DNA of 64,000 bases from Halorubrum tebenquichense DSM 14210 (GTDB lineage Archaea > Halobacteriota > Halobacteria > Halobacteriales > Haloferacaceae): assembly GCF_000337415.1 (NCBI RefSeq), contig NZ_AOJD01000077.1, positions 37,225 through 101,224 of the forward strand, read 5' to 3'. Numbering within the stretch: position 1 is the stretch's first letter; the number at the start of each line of letters is the position of its first letter. The position numbers and the translations under genes are program-made. This document shows positions 1-8,712 of this stretch, piece after piece. The notes under the pieces were generated by a model. It worked only from the letters and a program-made list of their open reading frames with translations, did not search any database and was not told the DNA's origin.

Positions 1-215
1 AATCGGTCGTATGAAATCACGTTTCCGGCGAATTTGGTGATTCTGATGCGATGGGTATGTGTATCGGAGAGCGTGTGGGTCTCAAATTCGATTTGCCACT
101 CCGCGTCGCGTTCTTCGATGTCAGTAATATCACCGAGTTGACCGACACACTCATTATCGGCATATTCTTTCGCAAGTTCACTCGCAGTCTCTTGATCTGG
201 GACATCTTCACTCAT
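1..215 (-). CDS. hypothetical acidic protein, C-terminus outside window
   Basis: An open frame on the minus strand starts with ATG at 215 and runs off the left edge without a stop. The visible 71 residues begin MSEDVPDQETASELAKEYAD and are rich in Asp and Glu, as expected for a halophilic cytosolic protein; the other frames here give basic, serine-rich translations. No family was recognised. There is no signal peptide or membrane segment in the visible part. It is separated from the IS1595 element by about 75 bases, so its promoter region may have been altered by the insertion. Confidence 0.6.
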   Translation of the reverse strand, partial: MSEDVPDQETASELAKEYADNECVGQLGDITDIEERDAEWQIEFETHTLSDTHTHRIRITKFAGNVISYDR

Positions 216-290
216 ACAAAGAACTATATCGCGGTGAAGTGGTTACGGGGATCAGATGGACACTTGAATTTAGATTGTATTACTTTGTTA

Positions 291-1297
291 AACGCTCTTG
301 GGGAGAGGATTGTTGGTGAGTTCTCAGCAGTCGCTGGAAGTCACAGCAGGCAGGGGTGACGCGGTCACGTCACCCGACGAACGATGTTCCCTATCAAGAC
401 GTTCGTCTCGGAGCGTCGCGCCGCGAACCTGCTTGAACAGGTTCGCTGGCGCGACGGCGTCTATTGCCCGCGCTGCCGTGGCGAATCTATGATTCGGTAC
501 GGCAGCTATCGCGTGTTTCAACGATATCTCTGTAAGGATTGCGACCGCACGTTCAACGATCAGACCGGCACGATCTTCGAACACTCAGCGGTCGAACTCA
601 AGAAATGGTTTCTTGCGGTCTACATGTACATCCGCTTCAACACGAGTGTTAGGCTGTTAGACGTAGAGATTGACGTTTCGTACAAGACGTCTACCGACGC
701 GTCCAGCGCTTCCTACGAGCGCTGGACGCGCCTCGACTCCATCTCAAAGGTCCTGTTGAGATCGACGAATTCTACGTGAAAGCGGGGCTCAAAGGCCGCG
801 AGCGCGACCAGCCGTCGCGCTCGTGTGGCCTGTCTACGCGCGGACGTGGAACATAGGCTGAGGACAAGCCCCCTGTATTTGTTCTCGCAGACCGTGGCAG
901 CGGTGAGCGATGCGTGGTCCCGGCTCAAACCGCGACCGAATCGCGGATCCGACTCCAGCTGGCAGTCGGCCAGCAGGAGTCGTTAACCGTCTATACTGAC
1001 GGCTTTCGAGCGTACAAACCGCTAGAGGAGGCCGACGAATTCACTCGTGAATATGTCGTCCACGGTGACGGTGAGTACGTCGATGGAGACGTTCACGTGA
1101 ACACCTGCGAGAGCCACGCGTCGCTGGCGCGACGGTGGCTCTCGCCGCATCAAGGCGTCTCTAAAGACAGACTTACACCGTGTCACCGAGCGTTTCAGCT
1201 CCGTCGTGACGTGTTCCGAAAACCGGGGAAAGAAGCGCTCAAAACCATCCTCGAAACTGCGCTATGACTCACCAACAATCTCCGCCACAAGAGCGTT
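291..1297 (+). mobile_element. decayed IS1595-family insertion sequence with terminal inverted repeats
   Basis: The element is bounded by imperfect inverted repeats. The left end reads AACGCTCTTGGGGAGAGGAT from 291, and the reverse complement of the right end (about 1270-1297) reads AACGCTCTTGTGGCGGAGAT. Both continue into TTGTTGGTGAGT. It encloses one transposase gene in the same orientation, now broken. Its length of about 1.0 kb is normal for small haloarchaeal IS1595 members. No clean 8-bp target duplication is visible, although GTTAA occurs near both edges. The element sits against the 3' end of the isomerase gene at 1296-2222. Confidence 0.75.
384..1267 (+). pseudogene. IS1595-family transposase, frameshifted and with an internal stop
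   Basis: The N-terminal frame carries the zinc-ribbon of IS1595/ISXO2-type transposases (YCPRCRGE, then LCKDCDRTF, about residues 31-55). At about 689/690 one base (G of an expected GTC) is missing: the first frame continues as KTSTD while the +1 frame gives the expected VYRRVQRFLRALD. In the restored frame EIDEFYVKAGLKGRERD follows. An in-frame TAG at 854-856 then interrupts the protein before AEDKPPVFVLADRG, and the frame continues to a TGA at 1267 with the DDE region (VYTDGFRAYKPL). Two independent lesions mean the transposase is almost certainly inactive unless a complete copy acts in trans. Confidence 0.8.
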
Positions 1298-2222
1298 AAG
1301 ATATACTCTTGCGGTGTACCGGTTCGGTCGTCGTGGATTGTTCGCCGAGCATTCGATCGAAGAATCGTCGACCGTCGTCGATTTTCTCCTCTGGGGGCGT
1401 GTCCAGTTCGTTCTCGTACACGACCCATTCGACATCGGTATCGTCTGCAATCTCGAGTATCCGTTCCATATCCACGACGCCATCACCGTGTGGGACGCTC
1501 TCGTGGTCGTCGAGCCCGGAGCCCGGGGCTACGTCGCGGAGATGGATCATCTCCACTCGACGACCGAGCAACGACAGCGCCTCGCTCGGCGCAACGCCGC
1601 CGGCGTGGAGTTCGGCCACCTCGAGTTCGAACCAGATGGCAGCATCCGTCTCTGCGATGAGCTGCCAGAGCGGAGTCCTGCGGGCGACACCGCCGGTGTT
1701 TTTGGCCCGAAGTCGCCGGCCGGCCTCTTGGATGTAATCGACCGCTCCGTCCGGTATCGACGTCGCCTCGATGAGCGTTTCGACGCTACCCGGCAGCAAC
1801 GGGTACAGCCATCGCCGGTCGTTGTGGAGTCCCAGTTCCAGTCCCCGATCGTTTAGTGCCGTCGCCGCGTCGTTCAGGCGCTCTACGAGTGTGCGAACGG
1901 ACTCTCGGGTCTGAAAGTGCGCCGAGTCGGGGTGCGCGACGACGAGCCGATCACAGCCGACGGTCGCACACCGCTCCAACAGGTCTGTCTTGCCGGCGAG
2001 CGAGTCTTCGATGGCCGGGAGGTCAGCGTGTACCGCGGCCGGCTCAATCCCGGTCTCGTCGAGCGCAACGGCGATCTCTTCGGGAGACTCCCGCCGAAAT
2101 CGGTGAGCGAACTCCACACCCTCGTATCCGGCCGCCGCGACTCGACGAACTATCTCGGGAAGCGAATCGGGATGCGACCGGACACTGTACAACTGAAAAG
2201 CGGTGCGCGGCGATGTAGTCAT
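1296..2222 (-). CDS. sugar phosphate isomerase/epimerase (xylose isomerase-like TIM barrel)
   Basis: This 308-residue protein matches the AP-endonuclease-2/xylose-isomerase-like TIM barrel family by its opening (FQLYSVRSHPDSLPEIVRRV), GYEGVEFAHRF and the late metal-site segment EMIHLRDVAPG followed by PHGDGVVDMERIL. Family members isomerise or epimerise sugars or inositol derivatives; the substrate cannot be read from sequence. It begins with ATG at 2222, about 25-35 bases from an AT-rich TATA-like stretch (2246-2257). The natural end appears to be near GEQ; the last dozen residues (STTTEPVHRKSIS) run to a TAA that overlaps the edge of the IS1595 element, so the C-terminus may have been changed by the insertion. 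Confidence 0.75.
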   Translation of the reverse strand: MTTSPRTAFQLYSVRSHPDSLPEIVRRVAAAGYEGVEFAHRFRRESPEEIAVALDETGIEPAAVHADLPAIEDSLAGKTDLLERCATVGCDRLVVAHPDSAHFQTRESVRTLVERLNDAATALNDRGLELGLHNDRRWLYPLLPGSVETLIEATSIPDGAVDYIQEAGRRLRAKNTGGVARRTPLWQLIAETDAAIWFELEVAELHAGGVAPSEALSLLGRRVEMIHLRDVAPGSGLDDHESVPHGDGVVDMERILEIADDTDVEWVVYENELDTPPEEKIDDGRRFFDRMLGEQSTTTEPVHRKSIS

Positions 2223-2536
2223 ATCTGAAACTCAAACAGAGAAACAAATTAGTATACGGCTCCTACCGCCGATACTTCGACCCGTACAGCCCCATGACAT
2301 CCGGAACCTATGGGTCGCAGGCCTCGTTTTCGACGACTGTGACGACGTTGAGCGGTCGAAACAGCCCTCAGAGCCCGGACGCTCTAACACGGACACACTT
2401 CGGTCGTCCGCGTAGTGCCGAGTAAGAGCCGTTTATCGTCTGATAAGTCCTGAATACCTATACTCACGATGTAATATGTCTCCCACATGAAACGGAACCG
2501 TACGAATTTCGTTCGGCTCGGGAGTCTCCGACGGCG
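2223..2536. promoter_or_regulatory. divergent intergenic region with TATA-like element and a palindrome
   Basis: No convincing gene is present. The isomerase side has a TATA-like stretch at 2246-2257 (minus-strand reading TATACTAATTTG). On the flippase side there is a near-perfect dyad at 2498-2516 (CCGTACGA, 3-base spacer, TCGTTCGG; one mismatch) about 20 bases before the flippase start, which is a plausible operator. TATA-like sequence also occurs at about 2452-2462. Confidence 0.35.
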
Positions 2537-4045
2537 ATGAGGGATCGATTTCGAGAACTCATCAAGAAGTTGGTCCCGAGGGGCTCTGTCGTCCAGCAGG
2601 CCGCAAAAGGGGGCGTCTGGATGACCATGATCCGATTCCTCAGTCAGGGCTCGTATCTCCTGATGCTCCTCGTCCTCGCGCGGTTGCTCTCCCCGCGCGA
2701 CTTCGGCATACTCGGCGTCGCGTTGTTGACGCTGAGCGCGATGAAGCGGTTCAGCGACGTCGGCATAAACACCGCGCTCGTCCAGCAGAAGGCGGAGGAC
2801 ATCGACGAGTATCTGAACACCGCGTGGATGCTAGCGATCGGTCGGGGGGTACTGATCGCCGTCGTGCTGTTCCTCGCAGCGCCGTACATCGCGCGGTTCT
2901 TCGGCGAGGCGAACTCGGAGTTGACGGCCATCATTCGCGTTATCGCTTTCTCGCCGCTTCTGTCTGGATTACAGAATCCCGCCGTCGTCTACTTCCAGAA
3001 GGATCTTGAGTTCCACAAGGAGTTCGTCTACCAGACGACCAGCAGCTTCGCCCGCTTCTTCGTTGGTATCGGGTACGCGCTCGTCAGCCCGACCGTGTGG
3101 GCGCTTGTCGCCGGATTTGTCAGCGTGAGCGCGTCGAAAGTGGTGCTGTCGTACGTCCTTCACGACTACCGCCCGCGGCCGTCGGTGGACCGCGAGACGC
3201 TGTGGGAACTCGTCCACTTCGGGAAATGGATCACGGGGTCGTCCATCACGCAGTTCCTCCACAGCGAGGGTGACGACGTGTTCGTGGGGTGGTTTCTGTC
3301 CGCGACCGCGCTCGGATTCTACCAGTACGCCCACCGGATCGCCGACATGCCCGCCTCGCAGTTCACAGCGGTGATCTCGTCAGTCACCTTCCCGGCGTAC
3401 TCGAAGCTACAGGACGACCCCGCGGCGCTCAGGGACGCACTGCTGGGGACGACCCGACTGGTCGCTGTGGTCGTCTTTCCCGTTTCGGCCGGCATGGCAC
3501 TCATCGCGCCGTCGTTCGTGCCCGTCGTTCTCGGTGAGCAGTGGACGCCGATGATTCTCCCGCTCCAGCTACTGTCGGTGTTCGGGCTCTTGCACGGGAT
3601 AACGCGGTACTTCGGCGGCGTGTTCAACGCGCTCGAACGTCCCGACTACAACATGAAACTCGACACGATCCGCATCGCCTGTCTCGCGGTCGTCATCTGG
3701 CCGGCGACGGCGCAGTGGGGCGTCGCCGGGACCGCGGGCGCTATCATCGGCGTCTACCTCTTCCCGATGTTCCCGCTCGACGTCTACGCCGTCTCGACGC
3801 TCACGCGAGCCCACCCCCTCGAGATCCTCCACGAGTACCTTTACCCGACGGTCGGGTCGGCAGTCATGTTCGGGACTCTCTGGTACGCGCACGGGCTACT
3901 CGATGTCACTCCGCTGTTCGAGCTGCTCTTTACCGTACCCGCTGGGGCCGTCGTGTACACCCTCTCGGTGCTGTTGCTCGACGAGCTGTTCAGTTGGGGA
4001 ATTAAACGGGACCTCCGGTACGTCGTCGCCGAAGTACAGAGCTAA
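2537..4045 (+). CDS. polysaccharide flippase, MOP superfamily (Wzx/TuaB-like)
   Basis: The protein has 502 residues and about 12-14 hydrophobic segments. The N-terminal pattern AAKGGVWMTMIRFLSQGSYL followed by LARLLSPRDFGILGVA is characteristic of the lipopolysaccharide-biosynthesis/polysaccharide exporter family of the MOP superfamily, which flips lipid-linked oligosaccharides or exports repeat units across the membrane. The conserved TALVQQKAEDIDEYLNTAW also fits WzxC/TuaB-like members. The usual length for the family is 450-500 residues, so it is complete. It stands alone here, with no glycosyltransferases next to it, so the polymer it serves (surface polysaccharide or N-glycan precursor) cannot be told. 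The start ATG follows a possible operator at 2498-2516. Confidence 0.85.
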   Translation: MRDRFRELIKKLVPRGSVVQQAAKGGVWMTMIRFLSQGSYLLMLLVLARLLSPRDFGILGVALLTLSAMKRFSDVGINTALVQQKAEDIDEYLNTAWMLAIGRGVLIAVVLFLAAPYIARFFGEANSELTAIIRVIAFSPLLSGLQNPAVVYFQKDLEFHKEFVYQTTSSFARFFVGIGYALVSPTVWALVAGFVSVSASKVVLSYVLHDYRPRPSVDRETLWELVHFGKWITGSSITQFLHSEGDDVFVGWFLSATALGFYQYAHRIADMPASQFTAVISSVTFPAYSKLQDDPAALRDALLGTTRLVAVVVFPVSAGMALIAPSFVPVVLGEQWTPMILPLQLLSVFGLLHGITRYFGGVFNALERPDYNMKLDTIRIACLAVVIWPATAQWGVAGTAGAIIGVYLFPMFPLDVYAVSTLTRAHPLEILHEYLYPTVGSAVMFGTLWYAHGLLDVTPLFELLFTVPAGAVVYTLSVLLLDELFSWGIKRDLRYVVAEVQS

Positions 4046-4330
4046 CGGCGGCTCCGCGTCCCGCCTGGTCACGCGGAACTCGGAGCCGACGGCGCTCCCG
4101 CGTTTCGCCCTAGATCCCCAGTGAATCCACGACCGAACAGATGGGAGGCGAGCCGGTCGGGAGAGTAGTTCGAGGGGAAAACATACTCACACCGCCTCCG
4201 AAGGCTCCCTCTTCCGGCGATTCCGAGGCTTCCGACGGTACACTCGGACAGGCCGGCGCGACCATCGGCGAAATAAACTCGGGCGATCGAAGCCGGAACA
4301 GCTTTTTTTCCTCCTTCAAATTGTGTTTGT

Positions 4331-5482
4331 ATGCGAGTTACTGATGTGGAGACGTTCGTCGTCGACGCCGACTGGCGGAACTGGTTCTTCGTCCAGGTCA
4401 AAACAGACGAAGGCATCACCGGTGTCGGTGAGGCACTAAGTGGTGAGGGCCTGACCCCAGCTCTCGAAGCCACCGCAGAAGCACACAAGCACTACGTGAT
4501 CGGCGAGGACCCGCTGAATCGGAAACAAATCAATCGAAAGCTCCGGCGCTATCCCTTCGCGTGGCGAGCCGGCAAGCTCATCAACGCGGTCGCTGCGGCG
4601 ATCGATATCGCACTGTGGGATATCGCGGGCAAGTACTACGGTGAACCAGTCTGGAAGCTCCTCGGCGGGAAGGTACACGACGAGATTCCAGTCTATGCGA
4701 ATGGCTGGCACATTGGTGAGCGTACACCAGAAAACTACGCACATCATGCTAAGAAGGCAGTTGGCGAACAAGGGTATCCAGCGCTAAAGTGTGACCCGTT
4801 CGCTCACTACGAGTACTCGCTGACAGACTCACAGATCGACGAAGTTGCCAACCTCCTCGAAGCCGTTCGAGATGCCGTAGGATGGGATGTCGGTGTCGCT
4901 CTCGACTGTCACGGTCGATTCACCCGGCGCGGAGCGATCGAGGTCGCAAACGCACTCGAAGAGTACAACATTATGTTTCTCGAAGAGCCTGTCGAGCTTG
5001 AAGACCGTGAGGTAATGGCCAACGTCACTCAGCACGTCAACATGCCGGTCGCAACGGGCGAACGTATCTACAACAATGAAACCATGGAGGACCTCGTCCG
5101 AAAGCAGGCTTGTGACATCATCCAGCCGGATGTGACCAACTACGGAAGTCTTCAAGAGGTTCAGCACGCAGCTTCGATGGCGAAATCACGGTATATGACC
5201 ATTGCACCCCATAACCCGAATGCCGGCGTCAGTACGGCCGCATCGGTCCACCTCTGTGCCGGTCTCGAGAATCTCGAGGTCCTCGAACACATGAGTCGAG
5301 ACGTGGAGTGGGCCGACGAGATTATCGAACACGATTACACCGTCGAAGATGGAGTTATTGAGGTCCCAGATGATCCGGGACTGGGTGTGACATTCCATCC
5401 AGACGCTGCTCGCGAACATCCCGGGGAACCAAAAGATAGTCACAGCCTCTTCGATGAGGAAGGGGCACTCAAACGTCCATAG
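4331..5482 (+). CDS. mandelate racemase/enolase superfamily sugar-acid dehydratase (galactonate dehydratase-like)
   Basis: This is a 383-residue member of the mandelate racemase/muconate lactonizing superfamily. The metal ligands and catalytic residues are D192 and H194 (LDCHGR), E218 (FLEEPV), E244 (ATGERI), D267 (QPDVTN) and H294 (APHNPNAG). The spacings match those of bacterial D-galactonate dehydratase (DgoD), where the equivalent residues sit 2, 26, 52 and 102 positions after the first Asp. The enzyme should dehydrate an aldonic acid to a 2-keto-3-deoxy acid, feeding the semi-phosphorylated Entner-Doudoroff route of haloarchaea. The gfcR-like regulator begins about 75 bases downstream in the same direction, which supports a sugar-acid role. 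Galactonate, gluconate or another aldonate are all possible substrates. Confidence 0.8.
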   Translation: MRVTDVETFVVDADWRNWFFVQVKTDEGITGVGEALSGEGLTPALEATAEAHKHYVIGEDPLNRKQINRKLRRYPFAWRAGKLINAVAAAIDIALWDIAGKYYGEPVWKLLGGKVHDEIPVYANGWHIGERTPENYAHHAKKAVGEQGYPALKCDPFAHYEYSLTDSQIDEVANLLEAVRDAVGWDVGVALDCHGRFTRRGAIEVANALEEYNIMFLEEPVELEDREVMANVTQHVNMPVATGERIYNNETMEDLVRKQACDIIQPDVTNYGSLQEVQHAASMAKSRYMTIAPHNPNAGVSTAASVHLCAGLENLEVLEHMSRDVEWADEIIEHDYTVEDGVIEVPDDPGLGVTFHPDAAREHPGEPKDSHSLFDEEGALKRP

Positions 5483-5557
5483 CTCCGTTCAAACCCCGCT
5501 AATAGAGTGAGCATTCAGGACGGTACATATAACACTCCGCACTCTAAGTTCCACAAA

Positions 5558-6187
5558 ATGAAGAACGTTGATGATCTCATCTCAGATGCCGCTTCTTTAG
5601 CTAATCGGGGGATGTCAAAAGGGGAAATCGCAGATGAACTGAACGTCTCTCGTGAAACTGCTAGCTGGCTGGTCGCTCGAAATAAATCGACAAACTGGGA
5701 TTCCAAATCAGTAGAGCAAAAGAAACCACACGATATTCATGTCGATTGGAGTGCCATCGGGCGTGATAGCACGCGATTAACGAACGTTGGGAATGCGATG
5801 GCAGATATAATCGCAAACCAACATGAAAACCTATCACTCACAGTCGGTATTGAGAAAGCTGGGACACCGCTTGCAACTACCGTAGCCCAAACACTTGATA
5901 CCAGCCTCGCTGCGTACACGCCACGAAAACATCAATGGGAGAAGGGTAATATCGAGAGACATGACGGTAGTTTCTCCCGAAATTTTGCTCGTGTCAGTGG
6001 ACGCGAGTGCTGTATAATTGATGATACGATTACGAGTGGCACGACGATGTATGAAACTATTGAGTCGATTAACGACTCAGGGGGAAATCCAGTTGCTGCA
6101 GCTGTACTAATTGATAAGCAGGGAGTGGATAGTATCGATGGAGTTCCAGTATACTCCCTTATTGATGTTCTATCGATTACTGCTTGA
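5558..6187 (+). CDS. gfcR: GfcR-like transcriptional regulator (HTH plus PRTase-like domain)
   Basis: The N-terminus has a helix-turn-helix (MSKGEIADELNVSRETASWL, residues about 19-38). A phosphoribosyltransferase-like domain follows, with the PRPP-loop-like motif CCIIDDTITSGTTM near residues 150-163. This arrangement is that of GfcR, the haloarchaeal activator of glycolytic/Entner-Doudoroff genes, formerly annotated as an orotate phosphoribosyltransferase homologue. The ATG at 5558 is preferred over an upstream GTG at 5507 because family members begin close to the helix-turn-helix and because a TATA-like CATATAAC at 5526-5533 lies about 28 bases upstream, fitting a leaderless transcript. Codon use is AT-richer than in neighbouring genes. 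It lies directly after the sugar-acid dehydratase. Confidence 0.8.
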   Translation: MKNVDDLISDAASLANRGMSKGEIADELNVSRETASWLVARNKSTNWDSKSVEQKKPHDIHVDWSAIGRDSTRLTNVGNAMADIIANQHENLSLTVGIEKAGTPLATTVAQTLDTSLAAYTPRKHQWEKGNIERHDGSFSRNFARVSGRECCIIDDTITSGTTMYETIESINDSGGNPVAAAVLIDKQGVDSIDGVPVYSLIDVLSITA

Positions 6188-6563
6188 ATACCCACAGATT
6201 ATGATATTCTGCCTCTGTTGACTCTATGGAAATGGTGCTATATCCCCTATACTCCTCAATTGTACAACCGAACAGTATCAACAAGCACCGACCAAAACAC
6301 GAAGTACACACAGAAAGCAAGTGTAGGCGTGGATCTGGTCTTCTGACTCGCTGATTAACCGGAGTCCGGACCCACGAGTATTTACGTGACGCCGTCAGTC
6401 ATTATATAACCGAAAGACGCGTTGTCCCCGAGAAGGCTGTGTAACCGAGATACCTCGACTGTTCTGGTCGTTCTGACCGGCTGTCGAAGTTCGGTTCACA
6501 CCGACTCTCCCTCACTAGGCGGGCTCTTACAAGTTCTGGGATCACTCTGATCGGACCCCAACT
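6188..6563. other. AT-rich intergenic region without a recognised gene
   Basis: No open frame with halophilic composition was found in this 376-base stretch. A strong TATA-like sequence (CATTATATAACC, about 6400-6412) may drive transcription towards RNase J. If so, the RNase J mRNA would have a leader of roughly 130 bases, unlike the short or absent leaders typical here. No terminator-like hairpin stands out after gfcR. Confidence 0.3.
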
Positions 6564-7901
6564 ATGGAAATCGAAATTGCGACTATTGGCGGCTATGAGG
6601 AAGTCGGACGACAGATGACAGCTGTCCGTGCCGGCGACGACATCGTTATCTTCGACATGGGCCTCAACCTTTCGAAGGTACTGATTCATGACGACATCCA
6701 GACAGAACGGATGCACTCGCTCGATCTTATCGATATGGGCGCGATCCCAGACGACCGGATTATGAGCGAACTCGACGGCGACGTGCGAGCGATCGTCCCG
6801 ACGCACGGTCACCTCGATCACATCGGCGCGATCGGAAAACTCGCACACAGATACGACGCACCCGTCGTCGCATCCCCCTACACGCTCGAACTCGTCCGTG
6901 AGGAGATCGATGACGAGGGGAAGTTCACAGTCGAAAACGAGCTCATCGAAATGGACGCCGGTGGGACGATGGCCGTCGGCGATCGATGCCAGCTCGAGTT
7001 CGTCAACGTCACGCACTCTGTTGTCGGTGCGATCAACCCGATCCTCCATACGCCGGAGGGCGCAATCGTCTATGGCCTCGACAAGCGGATCGATCACACG
7101 CCAGTCGTTGGCGATCCGATCGATCTGAAACGATTCCGCGAGATCGGCCGGGACGGCGTTCTCTGTTACATCGAAGACTGCACAAATGCCAATCGAAAGG
7201 GACGGACACCGAGCGAGTCAGTCGCTCGGAACCAGCTTCAGGATGTCATGCATAGTATGGAGGATTACGACGGGGGTATTGTCGCAACAACGTTCGCCAG
7301 TCATATCGCTCGCGTCACGAGCCTCGTCGAATTCGCTGAGGAGATCGGACGCGAACCGATCCTGCTGGGACGGTCGATGGAAAAGTACTCCGGGGCTGCA
7401 GAGCGCATTGGTGCGGTGACATTCCCGAACGACCTCGACATGTACGGCCATCGAAAGAGCGTCGATCGTGCGTTCAAACGCATCATGAATGAGGGGAAAG
7501 AGAACTTTTTCCCCATCGTAACCGGACATCAGGGCGAACCGCGAGCGATGTTGACCCGGATGGGTCGCGGCGAGACACCGTACGACCTCGATAACGGCGA
7601 CAAGGTAATCTTCTCCGCGGGGATCATTCCGGAACCAACAAACGAGGGGCAGCGCTATCAGTCCGAACAGCTACTCCGGATGCAGGGTGCGCGCATCTAC
7701 GACGACGTCCACGTCTCTGGACACCTTCGCCAGGAGGGTCACTACGAGATGCTTGATGCACTCCAACCACAGCACGTAATCCCGTCACACCAAGATATGC
7801 AGGGGTACTCCGGCTATATCGATCTCGCAGCAAAGCAGGGCTACAAGCTGGGTCGTGATCTCCACGTGAGTTCGAACGGGAATATCCTCCAGCTGGTCTA
7901 A
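6564..7901 (+). CDS. rnj: archaeal RNase J-type ribonuclease (beta-CASP metallo-beta-lactamase)
   Basis: At 445 residues, the protein has the zinc-binding signature THGHLDHIG (H81, H83, D85, H86), a later His in VTHSVV (H151), and Asp in GLDKRIDH (D173). These are followed by a beta-CASP insert ([24 protein letters not shown]) and a closing His in [11 protein letters not shown]. Archaeal RNase J enzymes degrade RNA 5'-3' and act in mRNA turnover. Length is normal for the family (about 430-450). The zinc motif is complete, so activity is expected. It precedes hisI by 66 bases in the same direction; the two could be co-transcribed, but hisI has its own AT-rich upstream stretch (7927-7935). Confidence 0.9.
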   Translation: MEIEIATIGGYEEVGRQMTAVRAGDDIVIFDMGLNLSKVLIHDDIQTERMHSLDLIDMGAIPDDRIMSELDGDVRAIVPTHGHLDHIGAIGKLAHRYDAPVVASPYTLELVREEIDDEGKFTVENELIEMDAGGTMAVGDRCQLEFVNVTHSVVGAINPILHTPEGAIVYGLDKRIDHTPVVGDPIDLKRFREIGRDGVLCYIEDCTNANRKGRTPSESVARNQLQDVMHSMEDYDGGIVATTFASHIARVTSLVEFAEEIGREPILLGRSMEKYSGAAERIGAVTFPNDLDMYGHRKSVDRAFKRIMNEGKENFFPIVTGHQGEPRAMLTRMGRGETPYDLDNGDKVIFSAGIIPEPTNEGQRYQSEQLLRMQGARIYDDVHVSGHLRQEGHYEMLDALQPQHVIPSHQDMQGYSGYIDLAAKQGYKLGRDLHVSSNGNILQLV

Positions 7902-7967
7902 CCTCAAGCGAAGAGATCGACTCAGGAAATAATAACTGGTTTCCCGAGTCTGTCGTATCGTAAGAAC

Positions 7968-8345
7968 ATGCAAGACGAACGCTTCGATGTCGAACTCGAC
8001 TTCGGCGAGGATGGACTAATTCCCGCGATTGCACAGGACGCCAAGACAGGTGACGTGCTGATGCTCGCATATGTGTCCCCTGAGGCACTCACAGAAACCC
8101 AGAAAACAGGGCTCGCTCACTACTACTCGCGGAGTCGCGACGAGCTCTGGCAGAAAGGCGGCTCCAGTGGACACGTCCAACAGGTAAAAGAAATCCGCGT
8201 CGATTGTGATGGTGATGCATTGCTCTATCGAATCGACCAGGAAGGTGGGGCGTGTCACACGGGCTACCGCTCCTGCTTCTATCGAACGGTCGAAGGCGAG
8301 ACCGTCGGCGAGAAGGTCTTTGATCCCGACGACGTCTACGAATAA
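7968..8345 (+). CDS. hisI: phosphoribosyl-AMP cyclohydrolase
   Basis: This is a 125-residue protein with all family signatures: [18 protein letters not shown], the metal-binding [11 protein letters not shown] (Asp-Cys-Asp), and [12 protein letters not shown] with its conserved Cys residues. HisI opens the purine ring of phosphoribosyl-AMP in the third step of histidine biosynthesis and needs zinc and magnesium. It is the stand-alone archaeal form, without the HisE pyrophosphohydrolase domain found in many bacteria. The ATG at 7968 gives the normal start. It ends about 40 bases before the convergent tRNA-Met gene. Confidence 0.95.
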   Translation: MQDERFDVELDFGEDGLIPAIAQDAKTGDVLMLAYVSPEALTETQKTGLAHYYSRSRDELWQKGGSSGHVQQVKEIRVDCDGDALLYRIDQEGGACHTGYRSCFYRTVEGETVGEKVFDPDDVYE

Positions 8346-8383
8346 TCACCGCACCGACCACTTACGAGATTGTCGTGCGAGAA

Positions 8384-8458
8384 TAGCAGGAGGTGGATTT
8401 GAACCACCGATCTCCAGGTCATGAGCCTGGTGGAATCTCCGAGCTATCCTATCCCGCT
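8384..8458 (-). tRNA. tRNA-Met (CAT), initiator-like
   Basis: A full cloverleaf can be folded on the minus strand. The acceptor stem is AGCGGGA with TCCTGCT (A1-U72 and one G-U pair). The anticodon stem is CCAGG/CCTGG around loop CTCATGA, with the CAT anticodon at 8423-8421. The T-arm is GGTGG-TTCAAAT-CCACC. The A1-U72 pair and the GGATAGC D-arm resemble archaeal initiator tRNA, although position 29-41 is A-U rather than the usual third G-C pair. CCA is not encoded. A TATA-like GCTTATCC lies about 25-30 bases upstream on the minus strand (8481-8489). Confidence 0.92.
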
Positions 8459-8580
8459 ACATACTACTCGACGAAAGTTACGGATAAGCGTTGAGAAATT
8501 GTCTCTGTGTGCGAACGATCATCTGATTTGTTGATCGGCTACTTCCTTCGTCACAGCCCGATTCAAATCCCCAGAAAGTG

Positions 8581-8605
8581 GTACTGACCGGAGTGCGGTC
8601 AGTAC
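8581..8605. other. perfect 10-bp inverted repeat (hairpin or operator)
   Basis: GTACTGACCG and CGGTCAGTAC are exact inverted copies separated by GAGTG. The repeat lies between the divergently oriented tRNA-Met and tfs genes, about 108 bases before the tfs start and upstream of its TATA box. It has no following T-run, so it is less like a terminator than an operator or a remnant of a mobile element. Confidence 0.6.
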
Positions 8606-8677
8606 AGAGGGATCATAAATAGCGTAGTACAACCAGTGTAAGCAGCTACCTAAAATTCACGGCGGATCGAAAGTTAA

Positions 8678-8688
8678 CACATATATCC
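8678..8688 (+). promoter_or_regulatory. TATA box of the TFS-like gene
   Basis: The sequence ACACATATATC ends about 25 bases before the ATG at 8713, the spacing expected for a leaderless or near-leaderless haloarchaeal transcript. Confidence 0.55.
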
Positions 8689-8712
8689 GACACCCGTGTA
8701 CTCCTACGTTAT

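Noticed and set aside
283..1305. 8-bp target duplication around the IS1595 element
   Set aside because: Only GTTAA is shared between the flanks; no exact 8-mer, so not claimed.
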